Position numbers and translations under genes: made by a program. The notes under the pieces were generated by a model. It worked only from the letters and a program-made list of their open reading frames with translations, was not told the origin of the DNA and did not search any database. A DNA stretch of 13,862 nucleotides from contig CAMAMD010000017.1 in NCBI GenBank assembly GCA_945836785.1, positions 1 through 13,862 on the forward strand, read 5' to 3'. Below, one piece after another: positions 1-5,555 of the stretch. This stretch comes from an uncultured Clostridium sp. GTDB taxonomy: Bacteria; Bacillota_A; Clostridia; Lachnospirales; Lachnospiraceae. Each line of letters starts with the position of its first letter. Position 1 is the stretch's first letter.

Positions 1-1
1 C

Positions 2-64
2 AAGTCTATGGTCTTCAAGACTGACGACCCTGCAAAGGGATGGAAGCTGCACAGAGCGACCTAA
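2..64 (+). CDS. Possible C-terminal tail of an unidentified protein, cut by the window edge
   Basis: An open frame enters from the left edge and stops at TAA 62-64, giving about 20 residues ending in KGWKLHRAT. The mixed charged composition looks protein-like, but the piece is too short to assign to a family. Frame 1 stops earlier, at 22-24, and frame 3 stays open to 261, so the choice of frame is a judgement. The next possible gene, at 40-168, would overlap this tail by 25 bases, as in a translationally coupled pair. I cannot name a function. Confidence 0.25.
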   Translation, partial: KSMVFKTDDPAKGWKLHRAT

Positions 65-168
65 CCCGCACATCCGTATGTGGTACCATAATATTAATAT
101 GTGGCATATTGCTGGTAATACTTGGAGTAATTACAATTATAGTAGAGTACAAAAAAAATCACAAATAA
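40..168 (+). CDS. Possible 42-residue single-pass membrane peptide
   Basis: The frame starts at ATG 40 and ends at TAA 166-168. Residues 1-14 are polar. Residues 15-35 form one long hydrophobic segment rich in Ile, Leu and Val (core GILLVILGVITIIVEY). The end is a basic tail, KKNHK. This is the layout of a small one-span membrane protein, or of the last segment of a larger one. AAAGGG lies directly against the ATG, too close for a good ribosome binding site, so translation would have to be coupled to the upstream frame or enter by frameshift. The competing frame at 78-263 gives no recognisable protein. Function unknown. Confidence 0.3.
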   Translation: MEAAQSDLTRTSVCGTIILICGILLVILGVITIIVEYKKNHK

Positions 169-210
169 AATCGTTATTGATTGCTAATTACGTGTTCAAA
201 AAAATGAGCT

Positions 211-229
211 TGTCGATTAGGATTCGACA
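211..229. repeat. 6-bp inverted repeat TGTCGA/TCGACA
   Basis: TGTCGA at 211-216 and TCGACA at 224-229 are separated by 7 bases and lie just upstream of the terminator hairpin at 267-304. The right half is part of GGATTCGACAGG, which resembles the conserved 5' part of tmRNA (see findings). No role can be assigned from sequence alone. Confidence 0.4.
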
Positions 230-266
230 GGCGAGTGCATGTAAAATAGATTTCGTAAGATAAATG

Positions 267-308
267 CAAGCCAAATGGTAGTAAACCTGCTACTGTTTGG
301 CTTGTTTT
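267..308 (+). terminator. Strong intrinsic terminator
   Basis: A continuous 15-bp stem with two G-T pairs joins 267-281 to 290-304 around an 8-base loop. A run of four T and further AT-rich sequence follow at 305-312. The long stem with a trailing T run fits a Rho-independent terminator for whatever is transcribed from the left edge. It insulates the following DUF3592 gene. Confidence 0.8.
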
Positions 309-454
309 AAATCTTAATCTGTCTTTCAATAAGATACTCAGGAAATTTACTTTCTTTTTACAGAGTAATGATGGAAAATTTTACATAAACAGCGCCATAA
401 TATATTTGAGATATTATACTTCGGTTGTCTATAAATATTTTAGGGGAGATAAGG

Positions 455-1048
455 ATGAATTTACGAATAATTAATAAAGAAGAAAGTAATGAAGATTCCG
501 CGATTGATAGTAATGAAAATATGGAGCAGGTTGCTTATGTTTTTGAGAAGGACAAATGGAATGAAATTATAGAGCAAGAAAAAAAGAATGAGAAAAGTGG
601 TATTATATTTAAATTACTTACTGCGGTGTGTGTTATAGCATTGGTAGTAGAGTTTGGAATGATTGAAAATAGAAAATCATTTATTAGAAATGCAGGACGT
701 ACACAGGCTGTTATTTCTTATGTCGTGGATGATTCTGATGCGGATGGAAATTATGGATATTATGTATATGTGGACTATTCGGTCGAAGGGAAAAATTACA
801 AACGAATATACTTGTATAAGGATCACAGTGTGCGCGAACCTCAATTGGGAACATCACTAAACATATTTTATAAAAAAAGTAATCCTTCAATAATTAGTGA
901 TGGAACGATTTATGATAGTAGTATTGTTTCTTCTATTGTATTTACTTTGCTGATAGGCCTGATTTTTCTTTGCTTTTGTATTCAGATAAAAAAAGGTAGA
1001 GATGTATCCAAGATATTTGCAGATATGAGGTTGTTGTTTAAAAAATAA
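455..1048 (+). CDS. Two-pass membrane protein, DUF3592-like
   Basis: The 197-residue product has an acidic cytoplasmic-type N-terminus (1-47), a first membrane span (about 49-70) and a second span (about 156-178) followed by a basic tail. The extracytoplasmic region between them runs from TQAVISYVV at 83 through repeated Tyr/Val strands to LNIFYKKSNPSII near 135-147. Two spans flanking a small beta-rich segment that ends in a (Y)(Y/K)xxNPS pattern is the layout of DUF3592 proteins, whose function is unknown. I chose ATG 455 because AGGGGAGA (442-449) lies at normal spacing; a TTG at 425 in the same frame has no such site. The gene is distinctly more AT-rich than ychF, lgt and the dcw genes and stands alone between two terminators, which suggests an accessory gene. 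Family assignment is by eye. Confidence 0.7.
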   Translation: MNLRIINKEESNEDSAIDSNENMEQVAYVFEKDKWNEIIEQEKKNEKSGIIFKLLTAVCVIALVVEFGMIENRKSFIRNAGRTQAVISYVVDDSDADGNYGYYVYVDYSVEGKNYKRIYLYKDHSVREPQLGTSLNIFYKKSNPSIISDGTIYDSSIVSSIVFTLLIGLIFLCFCIQIKKGRDVSKIFADMRLLFKK

Positions 1049-1085
1049 AGATAAATGAAATACAACGGGAATTTTTATATTTTGA

Positions 1086-1180
1086 AAAATGGGGTAACGC
1101 TACAAGACCTAACCTCGCAAATCCAGTCGCTATGCGTCGGTCGTGCTAACGCACTGGTGGTTTTGCCGGTAATGGGACAG
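1086..1180. other. GC-richer palindromic patch between the DUF3592 gene and ychF
   Basis: This roughly 95-base patch is clearly richer in G+C than the AT-rich DNA on both sides. It contains nested complementary arms: GCAAA (1117-1121) with TTTGC (1162-1166), CCAGT (1123-1127) with ACTGG (1153-1157), and GCGT (1134-1137) with ACGC (1149-1152). These could form one bulged hairpin. No T run follows, so it is not a standard terminator. It could be a degenerate gene or repeat remnant, or a structured RNA. The start, GACCTAACCTCGCAAATCC at 1106-1124, resembles GACCTAACCCGCACATCC at 58-75. Confidence 0.4.
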
Positions 1181-1217
1181 AAAAAGAAAACAATACATAA
1201 TAAGAATTTACAATTAT

Positions 1218-1260
1218 GCCACGTTATAGTATAGTATATGCTGTATGCGTGGCTATTTTT
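1218..1260 (+). terminator. Probable intrinsic terminator upstream of ychF
   Basis: GCCACG (1218-1223) pairs with CGTGGC (1248-1253). TATAG (1225-1229) can pair inside with CTGTA (1241-1245). TATTTTT follows at 1254-1260. The hairpin separates the DUF3592 gene and the palindromic patch from the ychF-lgt unit, so ychF should have its own promoter in 1261-1320. There TACAAT at 1273-1278 is a fair -10 element, but I see no convincing -35. Confidence 0.55.
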
Positions 1261-1341
1261 GTGATTACGCAATACAATATGAAGATAAATAAGCATTATT
1301 TTGAATATGAATAAGGCTTAGAGCAAAGGAGATAAAAAATT

Positions 1342-2439
1342 ATGAAATTAGGAATCGTTGGGCTCCCGAACGTGGGAAAGAGCACACTATTTAATTCACT
1401 TACAAAAGCAGGTGCGGAATCAGCCAACTATCCATTTTGTACGATTGATCCGAATATCGGGATTGTTCCGGTGCCGGATGTGAGACTTGATAAGCTTACG
1501 GAGATGTACCATTCGGCAAAAACTACACCGGCAGTAATTGAATTTGTGGATATTGCAGGTCTGGTAAAGGGAGCATCAAAGGGAGAGGGGCTCGGCAACC
1601 AGTTTCTGTCCAACATCAGAGAGACAGATGCGATAGTACATGTGGTTAGGTGCTTTGATGATTCCAATGTAATCCATGTGGACGGCTCAGTGGATCCGAT
1701 TCGCGATATAGAAACGATTAATTTTGAGCTTATTTTTGCGGATATAGAAGTGCTTGACAGAAGAATTGCAAAAAATACCAGAGGTGCACTCAATAATAAG
1801 ACACTTGCAAAAGAGCTCGATTTGGAAAAACGGGTAAAGGCACATCTTGAGTCCGGCAAGCTTGCCATTACATTCCAGACAGATGATGAAGATGAGATCA
1901 AGTGGTTGAAAGAGTATAATCTGCTCACAGGAAAGCCGGTTATCTTTGCTGCAAACGTGGCGGAGGATGACCTGGCAGATGACGGAGCATCCAATGCATA
2001 TGTTCAGAAAGTCAGAGATTATGCCAAGGAATTCGGTTCAGAGGTATTTGCTGTTTGTGCACAGATAGAGCAGGAGATATCGGAACTTGAGGATGATGAA
2101 AAACAGATGTTTTTGGAGGAGCTCGGTGTCAGTGAGTCAGGGCTGGATAAACTGATCAAGGCAAGCTATTCCCTGCTTGGTCTGATTAGTTATCTGACAT
2201 CGGGAGAGGATGAGACAAGAGCATGGACTATCACAAAAGGAACAAAGGCACCGCAAGCGGCCGGAAAAATTCATACGGATTTTGAACGTGGATTTATCAA
2301 GGCAGAGGTTGTTGCGTTTGATGACCTGATGGAGAGTGGCAGCATGCTGGCTGCAAAGGAAAAAGGTCTTGTCAGACAAGAAGGCAAGGAATATGTGGTA
2401 CAGGACGGAGATGTAATTCTGTTCAAGTTTAACGTATAA
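1342..2439 (+). CDS. ychF: Redox/ribosome-associated ATPase YchF (OLA1 family)
   Basis: This cytoplasmic P-loop NTPase of the Obg-related YchF/OLA1 family binds ribosomes and, in studied members, prefers ATP over GTP. The 365 residues match the usual family length. The P-loop GLPNVGKST is at 7-15 and the switch region DIAGLVKGASKGEGLGNQFL at 70-89. The G4 position reads NVAE (205-208) instead of the GTPase NKxD, the family signature linked to ATP preference. Residues about 130-260 are charged and helical, as in the coiled-coil insertion, and a TGS domain fills about 280-363. AAAGGAG at 1325-1331 lies 10 bases before the ATG. lgt follows after 11 bases, so the two are probably cotranscribed. 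Confidence 0.96.
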   Translation: MKLGIVGLPNVGKSTLFNSLTKAGAESANYPFCTIDPNIGIVPVPDVRLDKLTEMYHSAKTTPAVIEFVDIAGLVKGASKGEGLGNQFLSNIRETDAIVHVVRCFDDSNVIHVDGSVDPIRDIETINFELIFADIEVLDRRIAKNTRGALNNKTLAKELDLEKRVKAHLESGKLAITFQTDDEDEIKWLKEYNLLTGKPVIFAANVAEDDLADDGASNAYVQKVRDYAKEFGSEVFAVCAQIEQEISELEDDEKQMFLEELGVSESGLDKLIKASYSLLGLISYLTSGEDETRAWTITKGTKAPQAAGKIHTDFERGFIKAEVVAFDDLMESGSMLAAKEKGLVRQEGKEYVVQDGDVILFKFNV

Positions 2440-2450
2440 GAGGAAGTAAT

Positions 2451-3368
2451 ATGTATGATATCAGATTTCCAAACCTCGGTTTGGTATTACGGAACATCAG
2501 AGATGGTATAACTATTTTTGGCGTTGAAATCAAGTTTTATGGTATTATTATTGCACTGGGTTTTTTGATTGCTTATATTGTGATTTCCAAAGAAGCAAAA
2601 AGAACAGGTCAGGATGAAGAGCTGTATCTGGATTTGATTTTATGGGTGATTGTACCTGCAATTGTGGGAGCACGATTGTATTATGTTATATTCAGCTGGT
2701 CTGATTATTTTCAGAAAGGAAAAGGATTTTTCCGGACACTAAAGGATATCATTAATATAAGAAACGGCGGTCTGGCCATTTATGGTGGTTTGATTGCGGG
2801 AATTATTGTGATGATTATCTTTGTAAAGAAGAAAAAGCTTAGTTTCCCTTTGGTGGCGGATACCGCTGTCATGGGTGTCCTGATTGGACAGATTATGGGA
2901 CGCTGGGGTAATTTCTTCAATCGAGAAGCCTTTGGTGAATACACGGATTCTTTGTTTGCCATGAGTATTCCGGTTGATTATTATGGCACCAGTATCAACG
3001 GTCTGGTAAAGTCGGGTGTGATAACTTCAAAGATGGCGGAGCATGTGGCCGTGTATGACGGCATGCAGTGGATTAGTGTGCATCCTACATTTTTATATGA
3101 GTCATTGTGGAATCTGTTGTTGCTGATATTTATAATCATATACAGGAAACATAAGAAGTTTGATGGCGAGATTTTTCTCATGTACTTGTGGGGATACGGA
3201 CTCGGCAGAGTCTGGATTGAGGGGTTGCGGACAGATTCCCTGATGCTGCCTTTCGGAAATATGCGTGTGTCCCAGCTCCTTGCCGCACTGTGTGTACTTG
3301 TTGCTTCTATTCTGATTGTGAAAAAGAGGATGGACAGTGCGAAGACGGAAATTGAGGGCGAAAAATAG
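2451..3368 (+). CDS. lgt: Phosphatidylglycerol:prolipoprotein diacylglyceryl transferase Lgt
   Basis: Lgt moves a diacylglyceryl group from phosphatidylglycerol to the lipobox cysteine of prolipoproteins, the first step of lipoprotein maturation in the membrane. The 305-residue protein has about seven hydrophobic spans and the family landmarks: GARLYYVIF at 73-81, NGGLAIYGGL at 105-114, the signature GRWGNFFNREAFG at 150-162 with R151 and N154, HPTFLYES at 211-218, and GLGRVWIEGLR at 250-260, where R253 matches the second essential arginine of E. coli Lgt (R239). The usual FHGG/IHGG histidine (H103 in E. coli) appears as tyrosine at 111. GAGGAAG (2440-2446) sits four bases before the ATG. The terminator at 3443-3478 ends this unit before mraZ. 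Confidence 0.96.
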   Translation: MYDIRFPNLGLVLRNIRDGITIFGVEIKFYGIIIALGFLIAYIVISKEAKRTGQDEELYLDLILWVIVPAIVGARLYYVIFSWSDYFQKGKGFFRTLKDIINIRNGGLAIYGGLIAGIIVMIIFVKKKKLSFPLVADTAVMGVLIGQIMGRWGNFFNREAFGEYTDSLFAMSIPVDYYGTSINGLVKSGVITSKMAEHVAVYDGMQWISVHPTFLYESLWNLLLLIFIIIYRKHKKFDGEIFLMYLWGYGLGRVWIEGLRTDSLMLPFGNMRVSQLLAALCVLVASILIVKKRMDSAKTEIEGEK

Positions 3369-3372
3369 TGCC

Positions 3373-3394
3373 AAAATAGCAAAGTGGATGTAAA
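3373..3394 (+). repeat. Imperfect copy of the left end of the mraZ operator region
   Basis: The 22 bases just after the lgt stop match 3487-3511 at 20 positions once a 3-base gap is allowed. Both contain AAAATAG and then GTGGATG (3384-3390 here, 3501-3507 in the operator). This single MraZ-box-like element lies before the terminator, about 100 bases upstream of the mraZ promoter candidate. Confidence 0.55.
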
Positions 3395-3442
3395 ATTTAC
3401 CATTCTGTACAAAAATTACCTCGAAATATGGGCAAAAATATG

Positions 3443-3478
3443 AAAGAAATGCAATTTAGCTATTGCATTTCTTTTTTT
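3443..3478 (+). terminator. Strong intrinsic terminator after lgt
   Basis: A perfect 13-bp stem joins 3443-3455 to 3462-3474 around a 6-base loop, and T's continue through 3478. It closes the ychF-lgt unit and separates it from the dcw transcript. The right arm overlaps the place where a -35 element for mraZ would fall. Because the stem ends in A runs on the left side, it could also work in reverse, but no gene approaches from the right. Confidence 0.9.
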
Positions 3479-3480
3479 GT

Positions 3481-3489
3481 TGATATAAA
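3481..3489 (+). promoter_or_regulatory. Candidate extended -10 promoter for mraZ and the dcw cluster
   Basis: TGATATAAA at 3481-3489 fits an extended -10 element (TG, one base, then TATAAA). A -35 at normal distance would lie in the terminator's right arm, where only TTGCAT (3463-3468, 15-base spacing) is promoter-like. Extended -10 promoters can do without a good -35. The predicted start near 3496 puts the MraZ boxes at about +5 to +42, a good place for repression. Confidence 0.5.
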
Positions 3490-3500
3490 ATAGTAGCACA

Positions 3501-3537
3501 GTGGATGCAAAGTGGAGTAAAAGTGTAGTCCGGTGGA
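3501..3537 (+). promoter_or_regulatory. MraZ operator: four GTGGA-like boxes at 10-11 bp spacing
   Basis: GTGGA occurs at 3501, 3512 and 3533, and GTGTA at 3523, giving start-to-start spacings of 11, 11 and 10 bases. This puts all boxes on one face of the helix. MraZ forms a ring-shaped oligomer of AbrB-like domains and is known to bind short G-rich direct repeats at similar spacing ahead of its own gene in E. coli and mollicutes. The match of pattern, spacing and position makes this the likely autoregulatory site. A degenerate GTGCA at 3555 lies exactly 22 bases beyond the last box. Confidence 0.8.
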
Positions 3538-3551
3538 GTACATTTTACTCC
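3514..3551 (+). repeat. Perfect 9-bp inverted repeat in the mraZ leader
   Basis: GGAGTAAAA at 3514-3522 (inside box 2) is the exact reverse complement of TTTTACTCC at 3543-3551. The right arm can also pair with GGAGTA at 3535-3540 (inside box 4), forming a tight 6-bp hairpin with a 5-base loop. Two boxes therefore compete for one partner in the transcript. No T run follows, so it is not a terminator. Confidence 0.6.
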
Positions 3552-3577
3552 GGGGTGCATCAGAAAGGGTACAGTGA

Positions 3578-4021
3578 ATGATGAAGGGCATGAAAGGACA
3601 ATCAAATCATAATCTTGATGCCAAAGGCAGACTGATTATTCCGGCAAGATTGCGGGATGGTTTGGGCTCTAAGTTTGTGCTGTGCCAGGGTATGGATAAA
3701 AACATCTATGCTTATCCGGAAGAAGAGTGGGAGAAGTTCTCCGAGAAATTAAATGCACTTCCTGTTTCCGATAAGAATGCACGTAAGTTTAAGAACTTTT
3801 TCCAGGGTTCTGCAAACGAGTGTGAGGTAGACGGACAGTTCCGTATTGTTATCCCACAGAATTTACGTACATGGGCCGGAATTGATAAGGAAGTTGTTTT
3901 AGTAGGAAACGGCGCCACTGCTGAGATATGGGATAAGGGCGCATGGGATAGATATAACAGTGTAGATGAGATGGATATTGATGAGATATCTATGGATATG
4001 AGTTCAAAGTATGGAATATAG
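3578..4021 (+). CDS. mraZ: Transcriptional regulator MraZ
   Basis: MraZ is a nucleoid-associated DNA-binding protein, usually the first gene of the dcw cluster, and it regulates that cluster's transcription. The 147-residue product has two AbrB/SpoVT-like half-domains. Each carries the conserved turn: DAKGRLIIP at 14-22 and DGQFRIVIP at 85-93. Three in-frame ATGs occur at 3578, 3581 and 3590. Homology to the usual short N-terminus would allow the third, but AAAGGG at 3564-3569 is correctly placed only for the first two, so I kept 3578. The four boxes upstream are its likely target. rsmH follows after 11 bases with a GGAG site touching the mraZ stop. Confidence 0.96.
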   Translation: MMKGMKGQSNHNLDAKGRLIIPARLRDGLGSKFVLCQGMDKNIYAYPEEEWEKFSEKLNALPVSDKNARKFKNFFQGSANECEVDGQFRIVIPQNLRTWAGIDKEVVLVGNGATAEIWDKGAWDRYNSVDEMDIDEISMDMSSKYGI

Positions 4022-4032
4022 GAGCGGGATAT

Positions 4033-4971
4033 ATGGAATTTCAACATATTTCGGTTCTTTTGAATGAGACCATAGAAAGTTTGAATATAAAACCGGACGG
4101 AGTGTATGTGGACGGCACTCTGGGAGGCGGTGGACATTCTCTTGAAATATGTAAGAGACTGGGCACACATGGAAGATTGATAGGGATTGATCAGGATATG
4201 GATGCGATTAAGGCAGCGGGGGAACGCTTGCGTGATTATTCCGACAAGGTGACTATCGTTCACAGTAACTATCAGGATATGGACTCCGTACTAAGAGAGC
4301 TTGGCATCAACGGTGTTGATGGCATTGTTCTTGACCTCGGAGTCTCCTCATATCAACTTGATAATGCAGAAAGAGGATTCACGTATCGGGAGGACACGCC
4401 TCTTGATATGCGCATGGATCAGACACAGAGCATGACGGCAAGGGATATTGTAAATGAATATTCCGAGCAGGAGCTTTTTCGCGTTATCAGGGATTATGGT
4501 GAAGACAGCTTTGCAAAAAATATCGCAAAGCATATCGTCAGAGCGAGAGCAGACAAGCCGATAGAAACAACCGGAGAGCTGAACGAGATTATCAGAGCTG
4601 CGATACCGGCGAAGGTGAGACAAAACGGCGGACATCCTTCCAAGAAAACATTTCAGGCCATCAGAATAGAGCTGAACCGGGAACTGGAGGTATTGGAACA
4701 GTCTCTTGATAAGATGATAGAGCTTTTGAATCCAAAAGGCAGGCTGGCAGTCATTACATTTCATTCTCTGGAAGACAGAATTGTAAAAAACATATTCAGA
4801 AAAAATATGAATCCATGTATTTGCCCTCCGGAATTTCCGGTATGCACATGCGGGAGAGTCCCAACGGGACGCGTGATTACCCGGAAACCTATTTTGCCGG
4901 ATGAGGATGAGATACAGAATAATAAAAGATCGAAAAGTTCCAAACTGCGTGTATTTGAGAAAAAAGCTTGA
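4033..4971 (+). CDS. rsmH: 16S rRNA (cytosine1402-N4)-methyltransferase RsmH
   Basis: RsmH (MraW) uses S-adenosylmethionine to methylate N4 of C1402 in the 16S rRNA P-site region. The 312 residues match the family length. The SAM-binding motif [10 protein letters not shown] is at 27-36, the acidic motif GIDQDMDAI at 51-59, [10 protein letters not shown] at 101-110, [16 protein letters not shown] at 114-129, and the late motif [10 protein letters not shown] at 243-252. A Cys-rich segment, [13 protein letters not shown] (262-274), is typical of Gram-positive members. The frame starts at ATG 4033, eight bases after GGAG (4021-4024). It lies between mraZ and ftsL, the classical dcw order. Confidence 0.97.
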   Translation: MEFQHISVLLNETIESLNIKPDGVYVDGTLGGGGHSLEICKRLGTHGRLIGIDQDMDAIKAAGERLRDYSDKVTIVHSNYQDMDSVLRELGINGVDGIVLDLGVSSYQLDNAERGFTYREDTPLDMRMDQTQSMTARDIVNEYSEQELFRVIRDYGEDSFAKNIAKHIVRARADKPIETTGELNEIIRAAIPAKVRQNGGHPSKKTFQAIRIELNRELEVLEQSLDKMIELLNPKGRLAVITFHSLEDRIVKNIFRKNMNPCICPPEFPVCTCGRVPTGRVITRKPILPDEDEIQNNKRSKSSKLRVFEKKA

Positions 4972-5027
4972 ATGAATAGCAGGGGAGATTAAAAACAAAA
5001 GGTATGATATTAAAGGGAGATGTAGCA

Positions 5028-5519
5028 ATGAGTGAGAGAACAGGCAGAAACATGTATTACGTTGACGGTAGTACAGTAAGAAAAATTGATTCAGAACCAA
5101 GCAGGGAATATGTGCCTGAGAGGAAAAAAGAGACAACTCCGGTACGAAAGAAAAATACTGCAAAGAGAACAAATGCCAAGGTGGACAAGGCTCTGGCTTT
5201 TGATTTGAAATATACGGTGTTTGTTGTTGCATCGGTTATGATTATGGTTGCAGCATGTGTATTTATGCTGTATATGCAGTCGAAAATAGATGAACAGCAG
5301 CGCAATATCAATAATATGGAAGCACAGCTTGAAACTATAGAAAATGATAATGCGGCATACGAGGCATCATTGAAAAATATGTATACCATGGATGAAATAT
5401 ATGATGTGGCTACAAATGAGCTTGGTATGGTTTATGCAAAGAAAGGCCAGATCATTTATTACGAGAGTGCCAATGAAGATTATGTAAAACAGTATAAGGA
5501 TGTGCCTGATGCAAATTAG
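5028..5519 (+). CDS. ftsL: Cell division protein FtsL (bitopic, coiled coil)
   Basis: FtsL is a small membrane protein that partners with DivIC/FtsB and FtsQ/DivIB and activates the septal FtsW-PBP synthase. The 163 residues comprise a basic cytoplasmic region (1-60), one membrane span (about 62-83), an extracytoplasmic heptad-like coiled coil (about 85-117) and the conserved tail VATNELGMVYAKKGQIIYYE (127-146), as in FtsL. ATG 5028 is preferred because AAAGGGAGA (5012-5020) sits seven bases upstream. The earlier in-frame ATG at 5004 is 16 bases from the nearest AGGGGAG. The long cytoplasmic region is larger than in E. coli FtsL. Assignment rests on topology, tail motif and position between rsmH and a class B PBP; sequence conservation in this family is weak. 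Confidence 0.85.
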   Translation: MSERTGRNMYYVDGSTVRKIDSEPSREYVPERKKETTPVRKKNTAKRTNAKVDKALAFDLKYTVFVVASVMIMVAACVFMLYMQSKIDEQQRNINNMEAQLETIENDNAAYEASLKNMYTMDEIYDVATNELGMVYAKKGQIIYYESANEDYVKQYKDVPDAN

Positions 5520-5555
5520 GCTGATACTTTAATTACTGTATGAGGTGAGTACAGA

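Larger units (their letters stand above)
169..454. other. 286-base intergenic region before the DUF3592 gene
   Basis: This AT-rich stretch holds the small inverted repeat at 211-229 and the terminator at 267-308. Beyond these I see only weak promoter-like hexamers: TTGAGA at 406-411 and TATAAA at 430-435, spaced 18 bases. That pair would start transcription almost on top of the ribosome binding site of the next gene. A second poor pair is TTTACA 380-385 with TATATT 401-406, spaced 15. No open frame here gives a convincing protein. Confidence 0.4.

Noticed and set aside
78..263. 61-codon plus-strand frame
   Set aside because: It has no ribosome binding site and no recognisable pattern; the overlapping frame 1 encodes a more convincing membrane span.
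1075..1296. 73-codon minus-strand frame between the DUF3592 gene and ychF
   Set aside because: It runs through a terminator hairpin and the palindromic patch, has no ribosome binding site and shows no protein-like pattern.
5004..5027. ATG at 5004 as start of ftsL
   Set aside because: The nearest ribosome binding site is 16 bases away, while ATG 5028 has AAAGGGAGA seven bases upstream.
4348..5232. Long open frame on the minus strand (294 codons) opposite rsmH and ftsL
   Set aside because: It lies opposite two well-supported genes, its product is rich in Cys, Phe, Ser and Leu with no domain pattern, and it is explained by codon bias of the sense genes.
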